64,000 bases of DNA from Psychrobacillus lasiicapitis (lineage in GTDB: Bacteria > Bacillota > Bacilli > Bacillales_A > Planococcaceae): assembly GCF_006861795.1 (NCBI RefSeq), contig NZ_VDGH01000005.1:62001-126000 (forward strand), in the 5' to 3' direction. Within the stretch, counting starts at the first letter, position 1. The number at the start of each line of letters is the position of its first letter. Shown here in pieces: positions 17,956 to 26,820 of this stretch. The translations under genes were made by a program, and so were the position numbers. The notes beneath the pieces were generated by a model. The model did not search any database, was not told where the DNA came from, and saw only the letters and a list, made by a program, of their open reading frames with translations.

Positions 17956-19422
17956 CTACTTATCTTTACGATTCTTCCCTTTTTCTTCATAAAATACACT
18001 AAAATTCGGATCAATGGTGCCTATATTTAAATACCTTGCTTTATAGTCTCGAAGTAATTCAAAGAACTTTTTACTCAGTATTAAAATCACGACTAAGTTA
18101 ATGAATGTGGGAATGGCTGTTGTAATATCCGCAAAATACCAAACTGCTTTTCCAGGAAGATTATACATAACTGCATAAACTACCATTAACAAGCCGGGGA
18201 TCGGATATAGCCACTTGAATAAAGCAAGTATTTTATATTTTAACGTAATTTTCTTTTCATTTTTAAACAAATGCCTTAGCAAAATCTCATAGTACGTATA
18301 CCATCCAGTAGAAGTTGTAAGACCAAATAGAAAGATGGAGACCGTTATAATGTAGCGCCCGATTTCCCCAATACCTATTTCAAATGCAGATAATGTTAAT
18401 GCTGCACCATCTAAGCCGGATGACCAAACGCCAGTGATAATAATTGTAAAAGCAGTAATAGAGCAGACGATTATTGTATCAACAAAAACTTCGACAGCTC
18501 CCCACATTCCTTGTTTAATAGGGTGAGTCGTTTTAGCAGTAGAATGAATCATTGGAGAAGTTCCCCAGCCAGCCTCATTGCTATACACAGCCCGTGCTAC
18601 CCCCATACGAATTACTTGGGCAATAACTGCTCCAGTGAAACCTCCAACAGCTGCCATCCCAGAAAATGCACTATCAAAAATTAAAGAGAATACTGGAATA
18701 ATTTCAGAGTAATTTTTGAGAATAATAAATAATCCTGCTAAAACATAAAACATACACATAAAAGGAACTAGTCTACTTGCTATTTCACCAATCCGTTTAA
18801 TCCCACCATAGATAAGGATATATATGAGCGTTAAATAAATAAATGAAGCGGGTATCATTCCAATATCAAATGTGGAACTTAATGCCTCGGAAATTGTATA
18901 GTTTTGTAGTGTGATGAAAAACGTCGTAAAAATTCCGAATCCAAAAAGAATTGCAGGCACTTTCCAATACTTAAAATTCTTTTCCTCACCGAGCCCCTTT
19001 TCCATATAGTAGGTAGGTCCGCCATATGGATTTCCTTGTTCATCCGTATTTCGATAGTAAACGGATAATGTTACTTCCACGGTTTTGGTGATCATACCTA
19101 GAAACGCTGTAAGCCACATCCAAAATACAGCTCCAGGCCCGCCAATTGCGATGGCAGTTGCAACACCTCCGATATTTCCAACACCAACACTGCCTCCAAT
19201 TGCTGTACTCACTGCCTGAAATGGTGTTAATATTCCTTTTGAATCCTCTGATTTGTCTCTTTTGGAAAACACTTTTCCAAAAGTCTGTTTAAAAATATGT
19301 GGTAAATAACCGAACTGAAATAGCTTGCTACCTATCGTGAAATATAAACCGACGAATAAAACAGTGAAAATAAGTGGTAATCCCCATAACCAGCCGACAA
19401 TCGTTTCAAGTATGGCATCCAC
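17956..19422 (-). CDS. Sodium:alanine symporter family (AGCS) transporter
   Basis: A 488-aa polytopic membrane protein with about 11 hydrophobic segments. The family signature region near residue 80 is visible (GGSVGVGNIGGVATAIAIGGPGA, quoted in part: VGVGNIGGVATA), along with the conserved YSNEAGWGTSPM. AGCS proteins import alanine or glycine with sodium. It lies about 50 bp downstream of the amidohydrolase gene on the same strand, so the two may be co-transcribed, possibly for uptake or salvage of an amino compound. That link is inference. The C-terminal tail is basic. Confidence 0.9.
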   Translation of the reverse strand: MDAILETIVGWLWGLPLIFTVLFVGLYFTIGSKLFQFGYLPHIFKQTFGKVFSKRDKSEDSKGILTPFQAVSTAIGGSVGVGNIGGVATAIAIGGPGAVFWMWLTAFLGMITKTVEVTLSVYYRNTDEQGNPYGGPTYYMEKGLGEEKNFKYWKVPAILFGFGIFTTFFITLQNYTISEALSSTFDIGMIPASFIYLTLIYILIYGGIKRIGEIASRLVPFMCMFYVLAGLFIILKNYSEIIPVFSLIFDSAFSGMAAVGGFTGAVIAQVIRMGVARAVYSNEAGWGTSPMIHSTAKTTHPIKQGMWGAVEVFVDTIIVCSITAFTIIITGVWSSGLDGAALTLSAFEIGIGEIGRYIITVSIFLFGLTTSTGWYTYYEILLRHLFKNEKKITLKYKILALFKWLYPIPGLLMVVYAVMYNLPGKAVWYFADITTAIPTFINLVVILILSKKFFELLRDYKARYLNIGTIDPNFSVFYEEKGKNRKDK

Positions 19423-19473
19423 TTTCCTCTTCCTCCTTTATTTATTGTTGTCACCGCTTTCATTAATCTCTTC

Positions 19474-21072
19474 TCATCCTCTTCGGTACTTCAATTCTCC
19501 ACCAATCACTGTCATCTCTGCGTTCGTATTCAAAAGTTCATCTGCATCCTCCATTATAAAAGGATTTTGGGACAATACCGTCATATCACACAGCTTCCCT
19601 CTTTCAAGAGTACCTTTTTCTTTCTCCTCGTTTGTTGCATAAGCACCCCCTAACGTAAAAAGTTGAATAGCTTCGTACATCGATAATCTCTCTTGTTCAT
19701 TGTATCCATTATGTGTTTCTCCACTTTTTTTACGTGTAACAGCTGCATGAATACCAAGGAGAGGGTCTAATGGCTCGATTGGCGCATCTGAACCACCTGC
19801 ACACCATACACCTGCCTGCAAAAGTTTTTTAAATGGATAAGAGAAATTAGCTCTCTCTTCTCCTAATCTCTCCGTAATCCAAGGGTAATCACTAGAGACA
19901 AACTTCGGTTGCACATCTGCAATGCGATGAGGGGTTTTCAATCTGCTGATTAACTCCTCATTCAAAACAGACACATGTATCAAACGATCGCGTATTTTTG
20001 CCGGTTGGAATTGGTCTAGGCTATCTAAAACATTTATTAATGCTTGATCACCAATTGTATGAACTGCAACTGGCATATCATATTTTCTAATATCTTTGAA
20101 AATATGGTAGAGCTCCTCGTTTTCGTACATTGCATTTCCTGAATTATTAGGAGCGTCCTCATATGGACGTGAAAGTAGTGCTGTCCTTCCCCCTAAAGCC
20201 CCATCTGCAAAAAGTTTTATAGCCCCAATCATTACTTTATTATTTCCGTACCCCGCATACATACCTAATGCAATCAGTTCTTCTAAATAATCGTAGTCGA
20301 TCAACAGGTTACTTCTAGGACCAATACCTTCTTTATTCACAAGTTCATCAAAAAGCTTGTAGGTTTGAAATGCACCACCTAAATAATTCGGATCATTTGT
20401 ATGAATTCCCGTCAATCCTAGAGATACTGCATCATGCAATGCAGTTTTTAAAGCATGTTTTAACTGGCTATAGGTTTTTTTAGGTATATGGCTTGTTATG
20501 ATTGTTGAAGCGGTTTCAAGTAACAGTCCAGTTGGTCTCTTAGTAGAGGGATCCAATACAACTGTGCCTCCATAAGGAATTGTCATTTCGGAACGATAGC
20601 CACTCAGCGTAAAGGCTCTGCTATTGGCTAAGGATGCATGTCCACATATTCTAGGTAAGAAAAGTGGGAAAAACGGGGCTACATGATCCAGTTCTTGTAT
20701 AGTAGGTATTTGTTTATCCGGGAAAATATTTTCATCCCACCCGCGACCTAATATCCACTCACCTGGTTGCAATGAAATTGCCTTTTCTTTAATTGCTTTC
20801 AAAAGGGCATCCTTTGACTCTACACCAGTAAGATCTAACTCTTGCGAATTTATGCCAACACTAGAAATGTGTAGATGACTATCTATCAAACCCGGAATTA
20901 CCGTTTTTCCTTCCAAATCGATAATGTTTGTCTCATTTCTTCCCCATTGGAGATTCATATTTTCATTCGTGCCCATGTCTACAATTCTTCCATCCTGTGC
21001 AACAATGGACTGCACTACAGGTTCATCAGGATTCATCGTATAAATATTACCGTTAGTATAAATTGTCTTCAT
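19474..21072 (-). CDS. Amidohydrolase family protein, YtcJ-like
   Basis: A 532-aa metal-dependent hydrolase of the amidohydrolase superfamily. It has the N-terminal small beta domain (YTNGNIYTM), the HxH-type metal site in GLIDSHLHIS, a carboxylated-lysine region IGAIKLFADGALGGR, VAVHTIGDQA, and the late aspartate in CAGGSDAPIEPLDPL. Length and motifs match the YtcJ group (PF07969). Substrates vary widely in this group and none can be named. It is followed by the AGCS symporter, which makes a small catabolic unit plausible. It is the last chromosomal gene before the tRNA-Arg and island. Confidence 0.85.
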   Translation of the reverse strand: MKTIYTNGNIYTMNPDEPVVQSIVAQDGRIVDMGTNENMNLQWGRNETNIIDLEGKTVIPGLIDSHLHISSVGINSQELDLTGVESKDALLKAIKEKAISLQPGEWILGRGWDENIFPDKQIPTIQELDHVAPFFPLFLPRICGHASLANSRAFTLSGYRSEMTIPYGGTVVLDPSTKRPTGLLLETASTIITSHIPKKTYSQLKHALKTALHDAVSLGLTGIHTNDPNYLGGAFQTYKLFDELVNKEGIGPRSNLLIDYDYLEELIALGMYAGYGNNKVMIGAIKLFADGALGGRTALLSRPYEDAPNNSGNAMYENEELYHIFKDIRKYDMPVAVHTIGDQALINVLDSLDQFQPAKIRDRLIHVSVLNEELISRLKTPHRIADVQPKFVSSDYPWITERLGEERANFSYPFKKLLQAGVWCAGGSDAPIEPLDPLLGIHAAVTRKKSGETHNGYNEQERLSMYEAIQLFTLGGAYATNEEKEKGTLERGKLCDMTVLSQNPFIMEDADELLNTNAEMTVIGGELKYRRG

Positions 21073-21304
21073 AGTAAGGTAGGTCCCCTTTCCTTTTTCT
21101 TTAAATAATAGAATGACTATGTTTCATGTTGTACAAAATGGATATTAGATTTCCATGTCTATATTATAAAGGAAATTTTAGCTACCTCACAATATATTTT
21201 GAATTTTCTAACCTTTTGTGTTTTAAAAGAATATGAGGAATAAAATAGGAATAGAACCAATTGAGTTGGGTAGAGGGACTATGAACATTTACCAAAATAA
21301 AAAA

Positions 21305-21337
21305 AGCAGTAAATGTTGAATTACAACATTTACTGCT
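21305..21337 (-). terminator. Terminator after the left tRNA-Arg copy
   Basis: AGCAGTAAATGTTG pairs exactly with CAACATTTACTGCT around a 5-nt loop, flanked by A and T runs. It lies just 3' of the left tRNA-Arg and is probably the original chromosomal tRNA terminator. Confidence 0.9.
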
Positions 21338-21432
<95 letters not shown>

Positions 21433-21693
21433 TTAAAGGGATTGAAGGTTATTTTCGGTGAATTAGGGATTCGTTCATTTTACGTTTTTAGACCGAAACT
21501 AACTACATTTAATATAGTATCACAAAGAAAGAATTGTTGGAAGCTTTATTTTTCTACTGCTCCAAATATTCTTTGACTATTTCAAATGAATTATATTCTA
21601 TCTAATAATAAAAGATTAATATTACTCTCATTAGATATCATAGCGATCTGTTATAATTAAAAATTATAGCAATTATTATGGGGGATATTAAAT

Positions 21694-23118
21694 TTGCAAC
21701 GAAAAAAAGTTAAATTTAAATACACTATTTATCATCTTCAGCGTCATTTTTTTTTAGAGTCAATTACGATTATTAATAAGCTAAAAAATATTTTTGTTAT
21801 TGCTATACTAGTAATTCTATTTACCAAAGATTTTCTATTTAATAAATCATTTTCTAACTATGATTTTTCCATACTACTTACTGCATTTGATTATTCTGAA
21901 CTTGATTATAATTATCTCTATATCCACTTATGTATTTCTGTGGTCATCACTATTTTAACAGCCCTTTTAACTCACTCTATTCCTTATTACTTTATTTCTT
22001 ATGCACAGAAATTGTCCAATATAAATAAGATAAAGCAATCCAATAAGACCATTACAGATTATTCCCACAAAATAGTCTGCTTATTTTTTAAAATAGTATT
22101 CCGATTTTTTTGTTCAATTTTCAAAAAAAATAAATTGAGAAGATTAGCTTTATTTTCATTAATATCACTTCACGCTGTTTATAGACTTTTAAAAAAAATT
22201 ATTGCATTTATTTTTTCTCCTGATTTATATTTTGCTCGCATTTTTAAAGAGCGTATCTTAAAAGTAACACTTACCGATAAACACCCTCTATTACACTTAG
22301 AAGATTCGGAAATTTTTAGAGACTCTTATTATAAAGCCAATACCTATCAATGGAGTATGATTCGTATTGAACGAAAAGCTTTTATAGAATGGTCCAATTG
22401 GACAAATTTGGTGATTACATCTCTATTACTTGGCTTAGTAGCATTTATTTCTCCAAAATATTATGAATTTCTTTTGACCATTATAGTGCTAAGATTAATT
22501 TCCAGAGGAATTGAAATAGCATACGCTTTTTATAAAGATGTAGTTCAAGTTAATTCCAAACAATTTTGTAATCCATCTCATAGTAAACCAGTATATGTAA
22601 ATGGTTTCCAATCATCACTAATTCGTCAAAATGGAAGACTTTCACTTGCTATACATACTCTAATAGAACTGTTTTTAATATATGGAACTGCCTATTTTCT
22701 ATTATTTCAAATTTTAGTTGAGTTACCTTTAAAATATTATTTACCTGAGCTATATGTAGATTTTACTAAACCTACAATAGCACCAACTCTTTTTGAGAGC
22801 ATATTATTTAGTACTAGTCTCGGCATGTTCAATATATCTTTTGGTGCATATCAAAATATCCTATTAGCTATATTACATTCTTCCCAAGTAATACTTAGCG
22901 GAATATTAATTCTTCTATCCATTGCACAATACTTAGGTGCTGATAGAACACTAAATAAAGCAGATTCATATTTGTATGTTCAGACAGCTCTACTTAGAAA
23001 TACTTGGAATAAAATGAGAATCATCAAGATAATTAATTTTAGTGAAAAAATAAATTATCATTTTGAAAGTTATCTTATTTCTAATACTATCAAAACTAAG
23101 AAAGGGAGTCCCAAATAA
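21694..23118 (+). CDS. Polytopic membrane protein of unknown function
   Basis: A 474-aa product starting at a TTG after a GGGGGAT site. It has about six to eight hydrophobic segments, near residues 25-45, 70-100, 125-170, 225-265, 315-350 and 380-410, with basic stretches between them. No motif that I recognise. It lies just inside the left end of the island, transcribed away from the attachment site, and has its own terminator. It could be a defence effector, an exclusion protein or a transporter-like protein; nothing in the sequence decides. Confidence 0.7.
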   Translation: MQRKKVKFKYTIYHLQRHFFLESITIINKLKNIFVIAILVILFTKDFLFNKSFSNYDFSILLTAFDYSELDYNYLYIHLCISVVITILTALLTHSIPYYFISYAQKLSNINKIKQSNKTITDYSHKIVCLFFKIVFRFFCSIFKKNKLRRLALFSLISLHAVYRLLKKIIAFIFSPDLYFARIFKERILKVTLTDKHPLLHLEDSEIFRDSYYKANTYQWSMIRIERKAFIEWSNWTNLVITSLLLGLVAFISPKYYEFLLTIIVLRLISRGIEIAYAFYKDVVQVNSKQFCNPSHSKPVYVNGFQSSLIRQNGRLSLAIHTLIELFLIYGTAYFLLFQILVELPLKYYLPELYVDFTKPTIAPTLFESILFSTSLGMFNISFGAYQNILLAILHSSQVILSGILILLSIAQYLGADRTLNKADSYLYVQTALLRNTWNKMRIIKIINFSEKINYHFESYLISNTIKTKKGSPK

Positions 23119-23138
23119 AACGGACTCCCTTTCTTTTG
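23101..23138 (+). terminator. Terminator overlapping the end of the membrane protein gene
   Basis: AAAGGGAGTCC pairs with GGACTCCCTTT around a 10-nt loop that contains the TAA stop, followed by CTTTTGTATT. Confidence 0.92.
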
Positions 23139-23318
23139 TATTATTATCTATTCTGTAGTTAAAAATAGAATTTACCATAATGAAAATAGTCATCTTAATT
23201 ACATGGAAGACAACCACTATTATTTAGAGTAACTTACCAAACATGTTCTCCATTTTCCCGACATTGTCACCATTTTTTATACCATAATTTAATTTGAATG
23301 CAGTTAACCAAAAATTAC

Positions 23319-23346
23319 AAAAACGAGCAACCCAAAAGAGTTGCTC
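23319..23346 (-). terminator. Terminator after the short ORF at 23355
   Basis: GAGCAAC pairs with GTTGCTC; on the minus strand it is followed by GTTTTTGTAATTTTT. Confidence 0.7.
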
Positions 23347-23354
23347 AAGAACCT

Positions 23355-23525
23355 TTACTTACCAGGAATTTTCATCATGTGGTAATCCATATGCCATTTA
23401 AAAAAACGTTTATTTCCCTCGTTATAGCAGTTACAAGGTGTATTTTCGAAATGTCCCAAGTATATTGGTTCGAATACCTTTGTATGTTCTTCAAATTTAT
23501 CAATATTCATTTTATGACTGTACAC
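23355..23525 (-). pseudogene. Probable 3' remnant of an unknown gene
   Basis: The frame reads 56 residues from a possible GTG (51 from the first ATG), ending in FKWHMDYHMMKIPGK. It is rich in Cys, His and aromatic residues. The frame stays open upstream for about 30 more codons (including CFGELLDTYEENGIVY) with no start codon, until a stop inside the palindromic repeat at 23610-23648. It therefore looks like the C-terminal part of a gene cut by that repeat. A terminator follows it. Function unknown; a short intact gene using GTG is the alternative. Confidence 0.45.
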
Positions 23526-23600
23526 GATGCCATTTTCCTCGTAAGTATCTAATAATTCTCCAAAACAGACTTTAACTGCTTTTAAAGCTCTGGTTCCTAG

Positions 23601-23663
23601 AGGAGTTTGTTGCCGGATATATTAGTTTTATTATAATATATCCGGCAAAAAACCTCTTCTATA
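23601..23663. repeat. Palindromic repeat, copy 1
   Basis: TTGCCGGATATATTA (23610-23624) and TAATATATCCGGCAA (23634-23648) form perfect 15-bp arms around a 9-nt loop. A diverged relative in the same orientation lies at 40825-40887; shared flanks such as CTCTTCTATA extend beyond the arms. It lies 2.2 kb from the left island end. Confidence 0.7.
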
Positions 23664-23753
23664 CATAAACGTTTAAAGAGATATTATCTACTTTGACAAC
23701 AATGAAGCCCCTACTTATTAATTATAAGAAGGGGGTTTCACACTATTTTCTAT

Positions 23754-24584
23754 TTACGATCTAAAATGTCTATTTAAAGCTTCTTTTAAGGTATTTACAT
23801 CAAGTTCCAGATCTAACACATGCATTTTATCATGGCAATTTGGGCATAATGCAATTGAATTATAAATACTATCTTCTCCACCTTTTGAAAGCCAAATAAC
23901 ATGGTGGGAGTGAAGATGTGGTTCTCCCTTTTTGTTTTTATATGGTGCTGGCTTTTCACATAATTGACAGTTTCCTTTAGCCCACCTCTTTGTATATTCA
24001 GCTACGAAGGGATTTCTTTCATAATGCTTAGCAGTAACAGATCTTTTCGCTACTTTTTTACTTGCATTTTTTGCTCTTTTCGTCAGCTCTTCATCACTTA
24101 ATTTCTTCGCCAGTTTTTCCCGTTCGGATTCCTTAATATCAATTAACCTTTTTGGTATTCTTATAGGCTTTTTTCCATTAATAAGTTTAAGCGGAAATAT
24201 CCATACAGTTCTTAATTTTTTATCCTCTCCGAACTGCTCTTCTTGGTATGGATCTCCTGCTAACTCAACATTGCCAATAAATATATGCTCCTGAGGTTTT
24301 AAAACTTCAAAGAGAAATATATCAATTCCATTATTATTCGATTCTGCTAATGTTTTATTTTGCTGGAAGGATAGACTTTGAGGTCCATTTTTGCCCATTC
24401 CAGTATAATGAAAAATATCTCCTTCCCATCTATCCTCATAGAGTTTAGTATGATCAGATACGAGGACTAAAGTGTTAGTTTTAAGTGACCTTCTCATGCC
24501 CATATATATAGTACTTTTAAAAATTCCAGCTATTTCTTCATTATTTAATACCTGACCCACTTTAATATTCGGATTAAACTTCAT
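23754..24584 (-). CDS. SRA-like/HNH endonuclease, predicted modification-dependent restriction enzyme
   Basis: A 276-aa protein. The N-terminal half resembles an SRA/YDG base-flipping reader: MGMRRSLKTNTLVLVSDH, then FHYTGMGKNGPQSL, then a QNKTLAES segment and FEVLKP. The C-terminal part is an HNH nuclease with zinc-type cysteines CQLC and CPNC, the HSHHVIWLSKGG active site and NSIALCPNCHDKMH. Proteins with this architecture (for example TagI, ScoMcrA) cut DNA carrying modified cytosines. The ATG at 24582-24584 has a GGAG site; the longer frame lacks one. It is preceded by a 102-aa gene 38 bp upstream, probably in one operon. Confidence 0.75.
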   Translation of the reverse strand: MKFNPNIKVGQVLNNEEIAGIFKSTIYMGMRRSLKTNTLVLVSDHTKLYEDRWEGDIFHYTGMGKNGPQSLSFQQNKTLAESNNNGIDIFLFEVLKPQEHIFIGNVELAGDPYQEEQFGEDKKLRTVWIFPLKLINGKKPIRIPKRLIDIKESEREKLAKKLSDEELTKRAKNASKKVAKRSVTAKHYERNPFVAEYTKRWAKGNCQLCEKPAPYKNKKGEPHLHSHHVIWLSKGGEDSIYNSIALCPNCHDKMHVLDLELDVNTLKEALNRHFRS

Positions 24585-24622
24585 TATTTCACTCCTATTA
24601 ATCGGCATAACCATTCCTTCTA

Positions 24623-24931
24623 TTAGAAATAACTTTTAGCAACCCTGCGACTTGACCGTGTTTTCTTTAAATATAGACTCTTTACTTTCTTATGTAATAA
24701 ATCACCTTTAACTGGTGTACTTTTTATAGAGGCAGATACCTCACCTTGCTCAATGGTATATCCTAGACCATTTAAAACCTCCGCTGTTTTGGCAATGCTT
24801 CCATGAATTACATATGCATGAATTACTTGCTGCACAAAATTTTCAGGTTGATATTTCTCAATGAGTGCCACATATTCCTGAATCTCCTGTAAATCTTTTT
24901 TTGACTGTTCTAGAGTACGAAACGTTTTCAT
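24623..24931 (-). CDS. Small helical protein of unknown function upstream of the SRA-HNH gene
   Basis: A 102-aa basic protein, mostly helical: residues 1-30 look like an amphipathic helix (LEQSKKDLQEIQEYVALIEKY, quoted in part: KKDLQEIQEYVALIEK). Residues 45-75 look like a helix-turn-helix (GSIAKTAEVLNGLGYTIEQG). The tail is KKTRSSRR. It may be a regulator or partner of the endonuclease that follows. I do not recognise a family. Confidence 0.55.
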   Translation of the reverse strand: MKTFRTLEQSKKDLQEIQEYVALIEKYQPENFVQQVIHAYVIHGSIAKTAEVLNGLGYTIEQGEVSASIKSTPVKGDLLHKKVKSLYLKKTRSSRRVAKSYF

Positions 24932-25075
24932 TCAAATAAACCTCCCTGACCTTTATTACCATCACTATAAAATAGAGGGAACTCCACGTCAATACACTTA
25001 CTGAAAATTAACTCTATTAAATATATTATTAAGTATGGATTTACAACGCAAAGGTTATTTATGAACATAAAAAAA

Positions 25076-25094
25076 GCCGATTCCAAGGAATCGA
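25076..25094 (-). terminator. Terminator after the secreted nuclease gene
   Basis: CGATTCC pairs with GGAATCG, and the minus strand continues GCTTTTTTTATG. It lies between the nuclease lipoprotein (25221) and the 102-aa gene (24931). Confidence 0.75.
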
Positions 25095-25220
25095 CTGTTG
25101 AACTAAACCACCCGTTAGTCAATAATATTTAGTTCTTTTATTGACACAAAATTGCCAGTTATTACAATACGAGGGAAATATCCTTTAGTTCATTTATTTT
25201 ACCTCAAAGTTCCTAGATAC

Positions 25221-26192
25221 TTATTCCCCAACCATACCATCATTATCCCGATCATCCATATATGGATATAACCAATGATCACTTGTTATTGGCATGCTAT
25301 AACCTGCTGCTTTTGCTTCTTTAATCGTCACTTGTCCATTTCCATCTGTATCAACACTAGAAATATCTTCAGTGCCATTCGACGCATTGGACTTATTAGA
25401 ACTCGTTGACTTATTTGAGTTAGTTGATTTACTTTCAGTTAATCCTAGAGATTTATTTATTTCATCAGGGTTGCCGTTATCAAACTCATCTACAATTTTA
25501 TTCCCTTTTAAAGTGTAAGTGTACCTGTAATGAGAAGGAATCTGCGTTTCCGTATTAGGATATGTGATAATTGCTTCGATATTAGTAGCTCCACCAGCTT
25601 TACGAATAGCATCTTCCATATATGCTTGATCACCATGTCGGTTAAGCGTACTATCTTGTGGCGTAATATTATAAGCGTTCGATACCCCACCAAGAGAATC
25701 CGCAATAATATGTCCTTCATCTAAATCTGCTCTCTCGACCCCAGGAACTTTTGCTTCATCAGTGTAGTATCTGCCAGATGATGTAACGGGTTCGGTACTG
25801 TCATCTTGTAGAACGATTTCGTCAGCAATGACACGAACCAATTGCCCGTATTCATTAGTAAATGCCCAATATTCACGGTCCCCGTAACCAATGTCAACGA
25901 CGACGTTAGATTCACGATATCCAGACAAATCACCACCATCCACTTCAATAAGCCTGTATCCTGAGAACAGTTCATTATTTGGTTTGGGTGGTGTTTCCTC
26001 TACTACTGGTTCATCAACAACCGTAGTGATAGTTTCATCTTTTTCACTATAACTATTTATATTTGTTTCAACTGTGGTTACTTCTTGTGGATTTGTTTCT
26101 ACATCTGTATTGGATGTATCTTCTACGTTGGTACAACCAACCATAAAGATGGTTGTTAAAAGGAAGATTAAATAGTTCATTTTCTTTTTCAT
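25221..26192 (-). CDS. Secreted DNA/RNA non-specific endonuclease, lipoprotein with calcium-binding-type tail
   Basis: A 323-aa protein with a lipoprotein signal and lipobox MVGC (Cys20), then an acidic Thr/Glu-rich spacer. A nuclease domain follows (about 90-235) with the DEGHIIADSLGG active-site stretch and the Asn-rich NAYNITPQDSTLNRH. These match the Endonuclease_NS_2-type beta-beta-alpha-Me fold in which GH and N are catalytic. The last 45 residues hold two Asp-rich loops, DTDGNGQVT and DDRDNDGMVGE, of the dockerin/Excalibur kind. It is exported and likely membrane-anchored, so it may degrade external DNA or RNA. A TAGGAGAG site precedes the ATG. Confidence 0.8.
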   Translation of the reverse strand: MKKKMNYLIFLLTTIFMVGCTNVEDTSNTDVETNPQEVTTVETNINSYSEKDETITTVVDEPVVEETPPKPNNELFSGYRLIEVDGGDLSGYRESNVVVDIGYGDREYWAFTNEYGQLVRVIADEIVLQDDSTEPVTSSGRYYTDEAKVPGVERADLDEGHIIADSLGGVSNAYNITPQDSTLNRHGDQAYMEDAIRKAGGATNIEAIITYPNTETQIPSHYRYTYTLKGNKIVDEFDNGNPDEINKSLGLTESKSTNSNKSTSSNKSNASNGTEDISSVDTDGNGQVTIKEAKAAGYSMPITSDHWLYPYMDDRDNDGMVGE

Positions 26193-26266
26193 TTTATGAC
26201 TCTCCTATAATAGTTACTGTTCATTCTAAAAATCTCGCATTGTTAAGATAATTCAACGTTGTTTAC

Positions 26267-26413
26267 CTATTGATAATAGTATATTTAAGTGGGAAACTAA
26301 AGAAGGAACACTAGAGTACCTTACTATCTAGTGGTTGCATCGATAGGCAAAAAACTTTTAGCCTACTGCCACAAGGGATATGACGTTTAGAAAATATACT
26401 ATTATCTTATAGG
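26267..26413. repeat. Inverted-repeat element, MITE-like
   Basis: GATAATAGTATATTT (26273-26287) is exactly repeated inverted as AAATATACTATTATC (26392-26406), with CCTAT/ATAGG just outside. The interior can form a second hairpin (TAGGC/GCCTA inside GTGG/CCAC). No ORF in it. It has the form of a small non-autonomous element, though no target duplication is obvious. Confidence 0.5.
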
Positions 26414-26509
26414 CATTATAGGCTTAATAGGAGCATAGGGGGCTTTCTTGACAGACGCCACCCTGCTTTATGAAAATCAAAAAGAAAAAATGAAATGGAG
26501 ATGGTTTGA

Positions 26510-26632
26510 ATGCTTAAAGGAATTTTTAGATTTTTCGATATTTTGAGTAAAGTGAAAAAGTGGTTCAATAGAAACTTTGTTTTATTATTCGTAATACTAT
26601 TTTTTGCGATAGCTATTCTGAGTACATTATAA
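26510..26632 (+). CDS. Small single-pass membrane protein (40 aa)
   Basis: Too short to appear in usual ORF lists. ATG after GGAG at 9 bp spacing; basic amphipathic N-terminus (MLKGIFRFFDILSKVKKW), then one hydrophobic helix (FVLLFVILFFAIAILSTL) at the very end. It has the size and layout of type I toxin-like or small regulatory membrane peptides. An overlapping +1 frame encodes a TTG-started peptide ending in KWRWFECLKEFLDFSIF, so a frameshifted longer gene is the alternative. The rest of 26193-26820 shows only the inverted repeat at 26267. Confidence 0.45.
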   Translation: MLKGIFRFFDILSKVKKWFNRNFVLLFVILFFAIAILSTL

Positions 26633-26820
26633 TCTCTGCTATTTTTCGGTGATGGCGAGAATGGCAGTTACTATGTTTCATCATGTCTATGATCCATTTT
26701 GTAATATAGTTCATCCCCAATTTACTAGTATAAGTCATATGTCTGAATTTCATCCTACAGTAAGGTCAAGAGAGATAGATGGGATATAGCCATGTTGAAC
26801 ATTCGCCTTAACCCGTTTGG

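Noticed and set aside
24928-25122. 64-codon minus-strand ORF
   Set aside because: It runs through a terminator hairpin and has no ribosome site or coding-like composition.
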